Positions 16,605 to 29,082 of a stretch of DNA of 64,000 nucleotides are shown one piece after another (the stretch's first letter is position 1; each line of letters starts with the position of its first letter). Made by a program: the position numbers and the translations under genes. Source of the DNA: Sedimenticola hydrogenitrophicus (GTDB lineage Bacteria; Pseudomonadota; Gammaproteobacteria; Chromatiales; Chromatiaceae). The notes below the pieces were generated by a model that had not been told where the DNA came from, made no database searches, and was given only the letters and a program-made list of their open reading frames with translations. The DNA is taken from positions 148,340-212,339 of the forward strand of contig NZ_JANIOA010000002.1 of NCBI RefSeq assembly GCF_025175675.1, written 5' to 3'.

Positions 16605-19300
16605 TCACCAGCGTTGTCCGCTCTCAAGCAGCTGTGCGAAGGCCGCGGCGGGCACGGCGTGACTGAAGTGAAAGCCCTGTCCCTCCTCGCACGCTTGATC
16701 GCGCAGGAATGCAAGCTGCTCGGGCGTCTCCACCCCCTCGGCAATGACCCGTTGCTTGAGGTTTTTGCCCAGGCCGATCACCGCGCTCACAATGGTTGCG
16801 CCATCCGTGCTGTTGACGATGTCGCGCACGAAGGACTGATCGATTTTCAGGGTGTCGATCGGAAATCGTTTCAGATAGCTGAGGCTCGAATAACCCGTAC
16901 CGAAGTCATCGATGGCCAGGCGCACGCCTATGGCCTTGAGCGCGTTAAGCACAGTAGCCGAAGACTCGGCGTCGTGCATGAGGACAGTTTCGGTCAGTTC
17001 CAGCTCCAGCAGACCCGGCTCCAGGCCGGTCTCCCGCAGGATCTGCGCGACACCCTCGATGAACCCTTCGTGCCTGAACTCCATCGCGGAAACATTGACG
17101 GTCACGGGCACGACGGGCAGACCGGCAACCTGCCAGGCCCGCACCTGCCTGCAGGCTTCGCGCAGCGCCCAGCGGCCGATCGTCACGATGAGTCCGTATT
17201 CTTCGGCAATCGCCACGAATTGTGCGGGGTATACGAGCCCAAGTTCGGGATCCTGCCAGCGGATGAGCGCCTCGGCGCCGGTCATTGCGCCTGACGCGAG
17301 ATTGACCTGCGGCTGGTAGTACAGCAGGAACTCGTGCTCCTTCAGGGCGCGGTGCAGGCGGCCCTGCACGGCCAGACGATGAGTCATCTCGATGTTCATG
17401 TCGGTGTTGAAGAAGCGGTAGGTGTTGCGGCCGCCCGCCTTGGCGTGAAACATCGCGGTATCCGCGTTCTTTATCAACGCCTCCACGTAGTTGCCGTCGC
17501 CCGGAAACACACTGATGCCGATGCTCAGGGTGACATCGAGCTCCTGTCCGTCGATGACATGCGGCACGGCAAATGCGGCGATCAGGGTTTCCGCAACCAG
17601 GTCGGCACCCCGCGGATGCTCGATCTCGTCCAGCAGGATCACGAATTCGTCCCCGCCCTGGCGGCACACCATGTCTGTGCTGCGCACACTGGTCAGCAGG
17701 CGTCCCGCAACCGACTGCAGCAGCCGGTCGCCGACCGGATGCCCCAGCGAGTCGTTGATACGTTTGAAATCATCCAGATCCAGAAACAGCAATGCGACCT
17801 GTTTGCCGTGCCTTTGGGCCAGCCCGATGGCCTGGGCGAGCCGTTCCGTCAACTGCGCGCGATTGGGCAGGCCGGTGAGAATGTCGTGCGTGGCCAGATG
17901 GGCCATCTTCGACGCCATGGCCCGCGACTGGCTGACATCGTGGAAGACGATCACCGCACCGCTGACGTTACCGTTGCGGTCGTGGATGGGCGCGGCGGAG
18001 TCCTCGATGGCGGACTCGGACCCGTTGCGGCGGATCAGCACGCTATCCGCGGCGAGGCCCACGGTCCTGTCCTCGTCGAGGGCGCGCTGCGCCGGATTCA
18101 CGGCGGTCTGGCGGGTCTTGCCGTCGATGATCCTGAATACCTCCGCAAAGGGTCGCCCCAGCGCACCCTCGCTGGACCAACCGGTCATGGTCTCCGCCAC
18201 CTGGTTCAAATAGGTGACGTTGCCGAGGAGGTCGGTGCACAGCACGGCGTCACCGATGGAGTTGAGCGTCACCTGGGCACGCTCCTTCTCCTCGAATAAC
18301 GCCTCTTCCGCCTTCCGCAATCCGAACTCCGTCACCTTGCGCGCGGTGACATCCTCGACCGTCTGCACATGACGGCGCTGTTGACGCGCGTCCACACCAC
18401 GCTCCCATCCTGCCGCTGAAAGCGGAACTCTGCCCGCAACGGCGCATTGCTGAGTGCCGCCGCGCGCCAATCGTCGATCACGCGCTGGCGGTCCTCCGGG
18501 TGAATCGCCATGCTCCAACGCGTGCCCAGCGTCTGTTCGAAACTCAGCCCGCTGATCCTTTGATAGGCCGCGTTGGTATAAACGCAACTCCCCTGGGCAT
18601 CGGAGACGAAGATACCCAGCGGGGAAGCATCACTTATCGCGCGGAAGCGCGCCTCACTGCTCAATAGCGCTTCCCGGGTGGCCTTGTAGTTGAACACGTA
18701 ACGCAGGGTGCGCGACAACCAGTGGCTGTCTACATGGCCTTTGAGGAAATAGTCGTGCGCGCCACGCTGCACGGCCTGGCGCGCCAGTTCTTCATCGCCG
18801 GCCGGAGTCAGGATAAAAACCAGGGCGTTTGGCGCGGCCTCGATCACCTGGTCAAACACCTCGAGACCCTGGCCATCGGGAAGTGCAAGGTCAAGCATGA
18901 CCACCTCGATACCCCCCCTGGCCAGACGTTGTAGCGCGTCGGCGAGCCGCGTCACCCGTTCGACATGGAACGCGCTACCTTGGGCGCCGGCAAGTCCCGC
19001 CTGGATCAACCCGGAAACACCGGGCTCCTGTTCCACGAAAAGCACCGTAGTCGCGGCAGGGACCGTGGCAGCCGGGGAGTTGCCGGACCCGATCCCGCCG
19101 GCGGCAACGCTGCCGGCACTCTGCCTGGTCCTGCTGCTGCTGCCAATGCGTTCGACCTGCCGGCCGATGCGGTCGCTAGTGGTGCCGTCAACACGCTTGG
19201 TAAAAAGCGCGTCGAGGTGCGTGTCGCTGAGATTGTTCAATAGCCGTTCCACCTTGCGCTTGAACGTCTTCCAGTTGCGTTCAATCACATCCCAATCCAT
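16605..19300 (-). pseudogene. CsbD-REC-PAS-PAS-GGDEF-EAL protein, frameshifted near 18375
   Basis: Reading from ATG at 19300 (AAGGAT upstream), the first frame gives a CsbD-like domain (MDWDVIERNWKTFKRKVERL), a receiver domain (VVMLDLALPDGQG; HDYFLKGH) and a PAS domain ending VVWTRVNSA. The frame then changes at about 18365-18390. The second frame continues with HVQTVEDVTARKVTEFGLRK, another PAS, GGDEF with QGGDEF, and EAL with AEALIRW and DDFGTGYSS. Together they make one coherent protein of about 895 residues, so a one-base deletion (or two-base insertion) is the simplest explanation. It may be a real null allele or a sequence error. Catalytic motifs downstream are intact. A CsbD fusion to a c-di-GMP enzyme is unusual. 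Confidence 0.8.
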
Positions 19301-19517
19301 ACCGAAATCCTTTTGAGACCCATATGAAAGCTTAGTTGCATAGTCGGGCCGGGTCTGTTTGATGCCGCACATAGGAGTGCTGCGACCGCCCAGGCCGCCG
19401 GGCCCGGTCACGGCTGCACCCGGGGTGATACCGTCGCCGCCCTGGAGGCGCGCCATCCGCGCTCCATTTTTCGGCTATCATAGACAATGAGGGGCAACAG
19501 GATGAAATTACAGGCAC

Positions 19518-19542
19518 AAAAAAAGCCCTGTAAAAACAGGGC
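19518..19542 (-). terminator. Rho-independent terminator, probably the original tRNA-Leu terminator
   Basis: On the minus strand a GCCCTGT/ACAGGGC stem with a TTTT loop is followed by seven T. It lies just beyond the partial tRNA-Leu copy at 19582-19610 in the direction in which the tRNA would be read. This fits the ancestral 3' flank before island insertion. Confidence 0.8.
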
Positions 19543-19581
19543 CTTTCATCACTTTTTGTAGTCTGTGATGGTTTTTCAATA

Positions 19582-19610
19582 TGGTGCCGAGGAGAGGACT
19601 TGAACCTCCA
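19582..19610 (-). repeat. attL: att site: 29-bp copy of the tRNA-Leu 3' end
   Basis: These 29 bases are identical to 37703-37731, the 3' end of tRNA-Leu including the T-arm, acceptor strand and CCA. They are in the same orientation. Sequence beyond the repeat diverges at once on both sides. This is the classic footprint of site-specific integration into a tRNA gene and marks the left end of an 18.1-kb island. Confidence 0.88.
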
Positions 19611-19693
19611 AAAAATACATAAATTTAATATTTAAAACAATAGCTTATAGCTATAGATGGGTATTCGCGCGCCACATACGCTCCACACTGATG

Positions 19694-20602
19694 TTAGAGG
19701 CCCAGCACATGGCGTAGACGATCCAGCGCTGTCTTGTGAGCGTTCGCGCTCATCCTATGCACATTGCGTAGTTTCCACTGGATTGCAGGCAGTTGCTGAA
19801 TATGCTCGAAGGGCATCAAGCTCCAATCTGGCTTACCTTGCTTGACTGATAGTAGGAACTTGCGTTCGCTTTCTGAAAGTGCCGTGCGCACCCACGAAAA
19901 CAATTGTTCCCGAGTGGCCTCAAGTTCGTCCAGTCCGATTGCGTGAGCGGTCATACCCGCAAAGTGGTGGGTATAGAGTTGTTCGATGGGTACCCGTTTC
20001 GGGGATAAAAACTCTGTCATGGGTCGGCGATGTCCAGCAAGGTAGACAACGAATGCCTGACGGATGTTATCGGAGATTTCCCCGGCATTGAGCAACTGCT
20101 TGATGTCAAATAGGTCACGGGGATGCTGCCGATCGAGAGCCGCACATAACTTCCCCCCGTAAAGGTCTCCGGTGGCCAGTCGTTGAACGCGTACGAACAA
20201 TTCATACTCGTCCTGCGCCGCCTGACACAAGTCACGCTCGACCGGTGGGAAAAGAGCACCCCGGGAAATTGGGCTTGGTTCCACCTTGATGCGTGCCTGG
20301 GGTGTGGCGATCTGCAGCTTGGGAGCATCGGTTCCGGTAGCCCGAATCTGTACCTGAGGAATAGTGCGCTGGATCTCTTCTCCAATCGTTTCGAGCCCTT
20401 CAGTGATCGCGGTCAGAGCTGTGTCACGATCGGTGATCGGCAAGTATGTCAGGTCAATATCGACGGAGAGCCGCGGCATGTCGCAGTGAAACAAGTTGAT
20501 GGCGGTTCCACCCTTCAAGGCAAAGGTACGGACTTTAGCCACTGCGGGTAAGCAGCGAATCAATAAGTCCACTTGGGCTCGATAGCGTTTGTTGGCAGGC
20601 AT
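19694..20602 (-). CDS. abiEii: AbiEii/AbiGii-type nucleotidyltransferase toxin
   Basis: This 302-residue toxin belongs to the type IV toxin-antitoxin and abortive-infection system AbiE. It has the nucleotidyltransferase signature LKGGTAINLF followed by SVDIDLTYL, and the family block DLYGGKLCAALDRQHPRDLFD. AbiEii binds GTP and blocks growth; related enzymes modify tRNA ends. The paired antitoxin gene lies 9 bp upstream, so both form an operon. It is the first gene inside the left att site, where TA modules often stabilise islands. Confidence 0.88.
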   Translation of the reverse strand: MPANKRYRAQVDLLIRCLPAVAKVRTFALKGGTAINLFHCDMPRLSVDIDLTYLPITDRDTALTAITEGLETIGEEIQRTIPQVQIRATGTDAPKLQIATPQARIKVEPSPISRGALFPPVERDLCQAAQDEYELFVRVQRLATGDLYGGKLCAALDRQHPRDLFDIKQLLNAGEISDNIRQAFVVYLAGHRRPMTEFLSPKRVPIEQLYTHHFAGMTAHAIGLDELEATREQLFSWVRTALSESERKFLLSVKQGKPDWSLMPFEHIQQLPAIQWKLRNVHRMSANAHKTALDRLRHVLGL

Positions 20603-20611
20603 GCTGATTCC

Positions 20612-21367
20612 TTATGGGTAATTCGTGTCTGCCACGACCAGATCATATTTTTTATCAAGATGGCCACCGGGGTGGATCGTTCGTTTCCCGGTTCCAAAAT
20701 CAACACGTGATAGGCTCAGATCATCGAGCCATGGATGGTTCAATCGTTCGGCGGCGTACATGAACAGGCGTTTGGTCTTTACCGAGCGACAGGTTTCCAG
20801 TAATCGCTGTACAACGCGAGGGCGAAGGGACGTCAATGACTCCATCACCTGCAAGGCCTCTTCGAACGATTGTTGCTTCGGGACGAGGTACATCATCTCG
20901 AAAGCCGCTCGCTCAAGGGTTGCGACCGAGAGTTCAACATCCTCGACCTTGACCGTCGAGACGGTGTTCTCGTCATCAGTAAAGATGCCGCTGGTCACCA
21001 AGCGCACGGGCTGTGACCACTGGTGGTTGCTGAACCAGGAGGGTAGTTTGGTCTTTGCCTTCGCAAACAACACGACTTCGCGGCCACCCAATGCCAGATA
21101 GTGGGCATAACCGCGGAGATCGAAGGCCGTGATAGCGCCAGGGTGTACATCCAAACCCAGTTGTTTTTGGAGTGCATGAACGGCGCCGGGCCAGTCAACG
21201 GTCGAACCTGCCCGGACATAGGCGCTATGGCCGAACCGATTCAGCCAGCCGGATCGAACATATTTATCGGCCAGCCGGAAGTCTATACCTTTGCTATTGA
21301 GCCAGCGCTGGGTACCAACGATATGTGGCGGCCAATCCTGGAGCAACAGGTTTATTTTTGATCCCAT
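20612..21367 (-). CDS. abiEi: AbiEi-type antitoxin/transcriptional repressor
   Basis: This protein of about 251 residues starts at ATG 21367 (MGSKINLLLQDWPP). It has an N-terminal winged helix (LLQDWPPHIVGTQRWLNSKG, RSGWLNRFGHSAYVRAG) and the AbiEi C-terminal antitoxin domain (ATLERAAFEMMYLVP; LNHPWLDDL). AbiEi antitoxins repress their own operon through inverted repeats and neutralise AbiEii. An upstream ATG at 21427 exists but would run through the probable operator. It is immediately followed by the toxin gene. Confidence 0.85.
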   Translation of the reverse strand: MGSKINLLLQDWPPHIVGTQRWLNSKGIDFRLADKYVRSGWLNRFGHSAYVRAGSTVDWPGAVHALQKQLGLDVHPGAITAFDLRGYAHYLALGGREVVLFAKAKTKLPSWFSNHQWSQPVRLVTSGIFTDDENTVSTVKVEDVELSVATLERAAFEMMYLVPKQQSFEEALQVMESLTSLRPRVVQRLLETCRSVKTKRLFMYAAERLNHPWLDDLSLSRVDFGTGKRTIHPGGHLDKKYDLVVADTNYP

Positions 21368-21399
21368 ATCACTACTCAAATGCGATAATAACGCATGAA

Positions 21400-21487
21400 T
21401 ATAAACCACGTGAATGTAGAATAGCATAGGTTTATAAAAATACTAAATCATCCCGTGAAAGGCGATATAATGGAATTATTATAAACC
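21400..21487. promoter_or_regulatory. Putative AbiE operator with three TATAAACC boxes
   Basis: TATAAACC occurs at 21400-21407 and 21480-21487, and its inverse GGTTTATA at 21429-21436. The first two boxes to the right of the abiEi start form an inverted repeat with a 21-base spacer, in the AT-rich stretch just upstream. AbiEi proteins are known to bind such inverted repeats for autoregulation. Confidence 0.45.
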
Positions 21488-21511
21488 ATGGCCTGGGAAG
21501 CCGCTGGAAAA

Positions 21512-22584
21512 CTACTGGGTTGAGGTCTGTATGTTGGCTGGCGAAGCAGGCTGGCCAAAACCAGATACAAAAACATGCCGGTGTTTTTCTTCCGCCTGCT
21601 CTACCCACCGACCATAATGGCGCATGATCATCTCGGTGGTTTTATGGCCCATCTGCTGGGCGACAAATAGGGGATTCTCACCACCCGACAGTAGTTGACT
21701 CGCGTAGGTGTGACGGGTTTGATACGGATTGCGATAGCGCACCTTCGCACGTTTGAGGATATACCTCCAGGGCCGTTCCAGATGCTCGTAATCCACAAAT
21801 GATCCACGTTCTCTGGGACGAACGAATACGAATTCACCGCCGATGAAGCTATATTGTTTTTGATTCTTCAAGGCATCCAAGGCAAACGGTATGAGAATGA
21901 CATCCCGGGTCCCGGCCTTTGTCTTCGTCTCTTTGACTTTTCGCTCAACTACTGCACGCTGGACACGGATAACTCCATGACGCCAGTCTACGTCGCTCCA
22001 CATCAAACCAAAGAGTTCAGAAGTGCGCAGGCCGGTGTAGAAGGCGAACTGAAGGAGATTTCGAATGCGGGGATCATATTCAAATGCGAGTTCAAGTACC
22101 GCTTTGATCTCGTCTTCCGTAAATGGATCCACCTCATAGTCCGTTCGTGCCTGCTGACGACTAACCAGCTTGCTCACCTTGATCTTATCGAGTGGGTTCC
22201 GGTCGATAACATCATCATTCAGCGCGCGATCCAGTATAGCTCGAAGCGGTGTCAGGTCGTTGCGTATGCTTTTCAGCGTGCTTTTCCGACTACGTATCCA
22301 CTCGCGGATCCGTTGAGGAGTAAGTTCCCGGGCGCGGATGCTGCCGAACTCGGGTAACAGGTGGGCATGGCAGCTTTTCCGATAGCAACGGTATGTGCTA
22401 TGCGGGTGGGTTTGCTCGATATCCTTCAACCATTCTTCCAATAGCTCTTTAATCGTGACAGTCGAGACAGCATGGCCGAATAATCGTGCCCGTCTTGAAT
22501 CGGGGAAGTAATCTGTGTAGCGGAAGGTCTGGCGCTCAATTGCGTTCTCGATTTCTGCTTTAAGGTTGATCGCGTAGCGCCGGT
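21512..22584 (-). pseudogene. int: Tyrosine recombinase integrase, N-terminus lost
   Basis: This phage/ICE-type integrase has a core-binding domain (TVTIKELLEEWLKDIEQTHP) and a catalytic domain with FYTGLRTSELFGL (Arg), YQTRHTYASQLL (Arg-His box) and MGHKTTEMIMRHYGRW (Tyr nucleophile). Similarity starts abruptly at RRYAINLKAEIENAIERQTF. The first 45-50 residues of the arm-type DNA-binding domain, and a start codon, are missing. The frame simply continues into the antisense of the conjugation ATPase. This suggests a deletion that fused the two genes near 22575. It is probably the integrase that inserted the island. Confidence 0.8.
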
Positions 22585-23785
22585 GACCCTGGCGGCGGTC
22601 AAACGGCTTTATGCCCGGCCGCCTTCCTTTACCGATCTCCTGCCCTGGGTCGATTACGACCCCAATAGCCGCACCTTTCTGCTGGAGGATGGCGTCAGCG
22701 TGAGCGCCTTGTTTGAAATCCTGCCCGCGGGCACCGAGGCCCGCACCCCCCAGTTCATGACCCAACTGCGCGATGCCATCCAGACGGCACTGAGCGATGC
22801 CATCCCCGAGGAAGACGAGGCGCCCTGGATCCTGCAGGTCTATGTGCAGGATGAGCCGAGTCTGCAGGCGTTTCAGAAGGAGGTGGCGGCCTATGCGCAA
22901 CCGGGTGTCCAGGCTACCCCCTTCACCCGGCACTTTCAGGCGACCTTTGCCCAGCATCTGGCGCGGATCACCCGTCCCGGTGGGTTGTTCGAGGATACCG
23001 CGGTAACCGGCACCCACTGGCGCGGACAACTGCGTCGGGTCCGCGCCACGCTCTATCGCCGGTTGAAGGTGAAGGGCAAGATGCCGCCGGCGATCGAGAT
23101 GGGCGATGGCATGGCGCTGTTCTGCTCCGGTCTCGCCGGCCACTTCTTCAACCGCCCCGGCACCCCCTGGCCGGAGGCCGATGTCACGCTGCTGGAGATG
23201 GGCATCCTGGCGCGTGAGGGCTACGAGGATCAGCTCACCGTGGCCTATATCTCCATGATGAGCCACATCAACGACCTGGTGGAACGTCACCAGCACGATG
23301 CCCGGCCCACCCTGGTGGTGACCGACGAGGGCCACATCATCACCACCAACCCCTTGCTGGCCCGTTACGTGGTCAAGATCACCAAGATGTGGCGCAAGCT
23401 CGGCGCCTGGTTCTGGATCGCCACCCAGAACCTGGAGGACTTCCCCGACGCCAGCCGCAAGATGCTCAACATGATGGAGTGGTGGCTGTGCCTGGTCATG
23501 CCCAAGGAGGAGGTCGAGCAGATCGCCCGTTTCAAGGACCTGAGCGAGGTGCAGCGCAGCCTGCTACTGTCGGCCCGCAAGGAGCCCGGCAAGTACGTTG
23601 AGGGCGTGGTGCTCTCCGACAACCTCGAAGCCCTGTTCCGCAATGTACCACCACCATTGTCACTCGCCCTTGCGATGACCGAGAAGCATGAGAAGGCGGA
23701 GCGCGCGGCTATCATGCGCGAGCGTGGATGCAGCGAGCTGGAGGCGGTGTATATCGTTGCTGAGCGGATTGCTGAACGCCGGTGA
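22583..23785 (+). pseudogene. Conjugative transfer ATPase (PFL_4706/TraC-like), internally deleted
   Basis: This 400-residue frame begins near the normal start of ICE conjugation ATPases (LYARPPSFTDLLPWVDY; LLEDGVSVSALFEILPAGTE; RPGGLFEDTAVTG..WRGQLRRVR). It then jumps to the C-terminal part (LVERHQHDARPTLVVTDEGH as Walker B region, WFWIATQNLEDFPDASRKML, ending VAERIAERR). Full-length relatives are about 850-900 residues. The middle, including the Walker A loop, is absent although the frame is kept. The probable join is near the residues KVKGKMPPAIEMGDG. It cannot hydrolyse ATP and is a relic of a transfer system. Confidence 0.8.
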
Positions 23786-23850
23786 GGTGCAAAAAACGGT
23801 AGGCCATGAGGGGGATGATATAATGTTACGCCGTAACCATGGAGAAATAA

Positions 23851-24510
23851 TTGCCCATGCCCTGTCCCTTATGCCGCCACGGACACACGGTTTTCTATCA
23901 CCAGGACGAGCGCCGGCCCTACCGGCAATGCGGCCGTTGCCGGCTGGTGTTCGTGCCGCCCGCCTATCGCTTGTCACCGACGGTGGAGAAGGCGCATTAC
24001 GACCTGCACGACAACGACCCGGGCGACCCGGGATACCGCCGGTTTCTGTCGCGGCTGTTCGAACCCATGCGAGAAAGGGTAGCCCCGCCGGCGCAGGGAC
24101 TGGATTTCGGCAGCGGGCCGGGACCGACCCTGTCGCTGATGTTCGCCGAGGCGGGTTATGATATGGCCATCTACGATCCCTTCTACGCCCCGGATGGCCG
24201 CGTCCTGCGGCGGACCTACGATTTTATCACTGCCAGCGAGGTGGCCGAGCATCTGTACGCGCCGGGCGAGGTGTTGACGCGGCTATGGAATCTGCTCCGG
24301 CCCGGCGGCTGGCTGGGATTGATGACCAAGCTGGTCAGCGATCAGGGCGCCTTCGCAAACTGGCATTATAAACTCGACCCGACCCACGTCTGTTTCTTCT
24401 CCCGCGAGACTTTCGCCTGGTGGGCCGGCCGGAACGGATGCGAGGTCGACTTTATCGGCAAGGATGTCATTCTGCTGCGCAAGCCGCCGCATTCGCCTTC
24501 TGCGGTATGA
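23851..24510 (+). CDS. Zinc-ribbon SAM-dependent methyltransferase
   Basis: This protein of about 219 residues has an N-terminal zinc ribbon (CPLCRHGHTVFYHQ, CGRCRLVFV). A class I Rossmann methyltransferase follows (LDFGSGPGPTLSLMF as motif I; DFITASEVAEHL; LLRPGGWLGLMT). The substrate is unknown; similar proteins modify rRNA, tRNA or small molecules. TTG at 23851 has GGAG seven bases away; ATG at 23857 is the other option. It is transcribed toward helD, and the two coding ends overlap by 44 bp tail to tail. Confidence 0.8.
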   Translation: MPMPCPLCRHGHTVFYHQDERRPYRQCGRCRLVFVPPAYRLSPTVEKAHYDLHDNDPGDPGYRRFLSRLFEPMRERVAPPAQGLDFGSGPGPTLSLMFAEAGYDMAIYDPFYAPDGRVLRRTYDFITASEVAEHLYAPGEVLTRLWNLLRPGGWLGLMTKLVSDQGAFANWHYKLDPTHVCFFSRETFAWWAGRNGCEVDFIGKDVILLRKPPHSPSAV

Positions 24511-26554
24511 AACTTGCCGGTGCACCAACACAGGTCAGGGTCAACCGGTGCATGGCGCGGGTACAGGCCACGTACAGCAGGTTACGATCCATCTCTGTGT
24601 GGTAGTTGCTCGCACTCACGCCAGCGACGATGACGCGATCAAACTCCAGTCCCTTGGCCAGGTGTGCCGTGCAGACGATCACCCCGCTGGAAAAGCCGGT
24701 GCTGTCGGCAGCGAGAAGGCGCGCCTCGACGCCGGTGTCCACCAGTGACTTGTGCAGCCGGTTCGCCTGCTTCTGCGTCTTGGCGATGATCGCCAGGCTG
24801 TGGTGGTCGGATGCTCGGAATGCCTCGATCTCGTCGCGAATACGCTCGATCATCTGCGCGGGGCGTTTGCAACTCACCACCCGTGGTGCCTCACCGTACC
24901 GCTTCATGGCCTCCAGCTCCGGGTTTGGCGAGATCGCCAGCGCGAACTGCATGATCTCCCATGTTGAGCGGAAACTCTTGGTGAGCTTGACGCCGGTGGC
25001 GGATTTCAGACTCCGGCCGATCTGTTCCGCGGTGGAGCTGCTGTAGGGATTGACCGACTGGGTCGCATCGCCGAGTACCGTCTTGCGGCAGGAGAACAGC
25101 CGGCCCAGAACGGCGTATTGCACGGGCGTATAATCCTGCATCTCGTCGATCAGCAGGTGCTTCACCGCTGAACGGGGATTTCGCACACCCTCCAGGCGCA
25201 TCTTGAGGTGGATCAGTGGAAACACATCCGCGTATTCGAGCTTGCCGCCGGCGGGCTTGAACAGCTCCGGCTGTCCCATCCATTCGTACAGGCCCTGGTA
25301 GGCTTGGCGCAAGGTCATCTTGCGCACCATGCCGCGGATGGTCTCGCGTAGCGATTGCCGCTCGTCGGTGCGCAGATCGTAGTTGTAGTGAATGCCGATC
25401 TGGCTCTCGGTTGCATTGACCATGCGGGCGATGCGTTCGGTGAGCCCCACTCCGCGATGCTTTTGCCAGGTCTCGGCGAAGAACCAGTCGGGCACGATTT
25501 TGCGGCCGGTGCGCCATTCGGCGGCCTGGAAAGAACGCTTCTCGATTTCTTCGGCATAGCGATCGATCTGGCGCAGGAAATCCGGTGTTGCCTTGGCGGC
25601 GATGCGCGCCTTGAGCGCCTCATCGTTCTTCTCCAAAAGCTGCGTGGTCTGCTCAAAGAAGGTCTGAAAGCGATACTGGGAATCAAGCAGCTCATCGGCC
25701 AGGTCTTCCATCCCGATCTCGGCCACCTGTTCCTCGCCCAACTCCGGCAGCACGTTGCCGATGTAGGCGGCGAACACGCGATTGGGCGAGATGATCAGGA
25801 TGTCGTCGGAGCTGAGCGTGTCCTTGAAGCGGTAAAGCAGGTAGGCAATGCGGTGCAACGCGATTGATGTCTTACCGGAACCTGCCACCCCCTGGATGAT
25901 CAGGGTATGCGCGTCGTCGTTGCGGATGATGGCGTTCTGGTCCCGTTGGATGGTGGCGACGATGTTCTTCATGCCCTCGTCATTGCTGGCGCGGCTGAGT
26001 TCTTCCTGCAGCACGTCATCGACGATGTGGACGCCCGATTCGAGCACGAACTCCAGCTCGCCGTTACGAATGCGGAACTGGCGCTTGAGCGTCAGTTGGC
26101 CCTCGACCTCGCCCGCCGGGGCCTGGTAGCGCGCCGGGCCGGTCTCGTAGTCGTAGAACATGGACGCAATCGGCGCGCGCCAATCGTAGACCAAGGTTTC
26201 GCGGGCGACCTCGTCACGGAAATGGTGCACGCCAATGTAGACCGGTTCACTATTCGCTTCGCCGCTTTTGTGGAAATCGAAGCGGCCGAAATAGGGCGAG
26301 CGCATCAGCTTGTGCAACTTCTGCTGCTGGGCCTTGAGCACCCCGGCGGAATCCAGGGTCTGTTCGATGGTTTGACGCACCGCGATCTTCTCGATGTGAT
26401 CCATGTCACGCCGGGCCTCCCACAGGTACTCCTTGCGGGTCTGGATTTCCCGCGCGTAGTCGTTGAGCCGTGTGTCGATCTGCTCAAGCGCGTTGCGGAT
26501 GCTCGTCTGACACGCTCCCAGACGGGCCCTTTCTTTGGTTTCAGCGGTAGTCAT
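24467..26554 (-). CDS. helD: HelD-like superfamily 1 helicase/ATPase
   Basis: The 695-residue protein has a coiled-coil N-terminus (residues 15-80), a domain with YIGVHHFRD and YDWRAPIASMFYDYE, Walker A in GVAGSGKTS (about residue 220), Walker B/motif II near LLIDEMQDYTPVQYAVL, and C-terminal SF1 motifs (CTAHLAKGLEFDRVIV; NLLYVACTRAMHRLTL). HelD removes stalled RNA polymerase and helps recycle it; some relatives give rifampicin tolerance. It is island-borne here, and GroEL lies 35 bp upstream on the same strand. Confidence 0.9.
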   Translation of the reverse strand: MTTAETKERARLGACQTSIRNALEQIDTRLNDYAREIQTRKEYLWEARRDMDHIEKIAVRQTIEQTLDSAGVLKAQQQKLHKLMRSPYFGRFDFHKSGEANSEPVYIGVHHFRDEVARETLVYDWRAPIASMFYDYETGPARYQAPAGEVEGQLTLKRQFRIRNGELEFVLESGVHIVDDVLQEELSRASNDEGMKNIVATIQRDQNAIIRNDDAHTLIIQGVAGSGKTSIALHRIAYLLYRFKDTLSSDDILIISPNRVFAAYIGNVLPELGEEQVAEIGMEDLADELLDSQYRFQTFFEQTTQLLEKNDEALKARIAAKATPDFLRQIDRYAEEIEKRSFQAAEWRTGRKIVPDWFFAETWQKHRGVGLTERIARMVNATESQIGIHYNYDLRTDERQSLRETIRGMVRKMTLRQAYQGLYEWMGQPELFKPAGGKLEYADVFPLIHLKMRLEGVRNPRSAVKHLLIDEMQDYTPVQYAVLGRLFSCRKTVLGDATQSVNPYSSSTAEQIGRSLKSATGVKLTKSFRSTWEIMQFALAISPNPELEAMKRYGEAPRVVSCKRPAQMIERIRDEIEAFRASDHHSLAIIAKTQKQANRLHKSLVDTGVEARLLAADSTGFSSGVIVCTAHLAKGLEFDRVIVAGVSASNYHTEMDRNLLYVACTRAMHRLTLTCVGAPASFIPQKANAAACAAE

Positions 26555-26589
26555 GCGGGATTCGTTTTCTCCAGTCTCAGAGGGCGACG

Positions 26590-28778
<2,189 letters not shown>

Positions 28779-29082
28779 GACGATTTACCTCCCGGGCGCG
28801 AACCCGGTCCGCCGCGGCTGCGACGCGCGCGTCTTCTCGGGTCGCCGCCCGTTCGAGTTTTTCGAGTTCGGCCAGCACCGCCTCTGCGCTCAGGTCCAGC
28901 AGCCGTTCGCCATCCAGGCCGAGGACGTCTATGCGGTCCCTGAGCCCTGGTTCCAGGCTTGTTTCCAGCTGGGCCGCCGCTGTATCGCCGGACCCAACCC
29001 AGCGCGCGTGCACATAGGTCTGGATCAGTGCGCCAAGCCGCTTTGCTTCCTGTGCCGGTATCTGTTCAATTTTGGAACACAC

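Noticed and set aside
22585..23335. Extension of the integrase frame upstream to an ATG at 23335
   Set aside because: This part is antisense of the conjugation ATPase and gives His/Gly-rich sequence unlike an integrase N-terminus.
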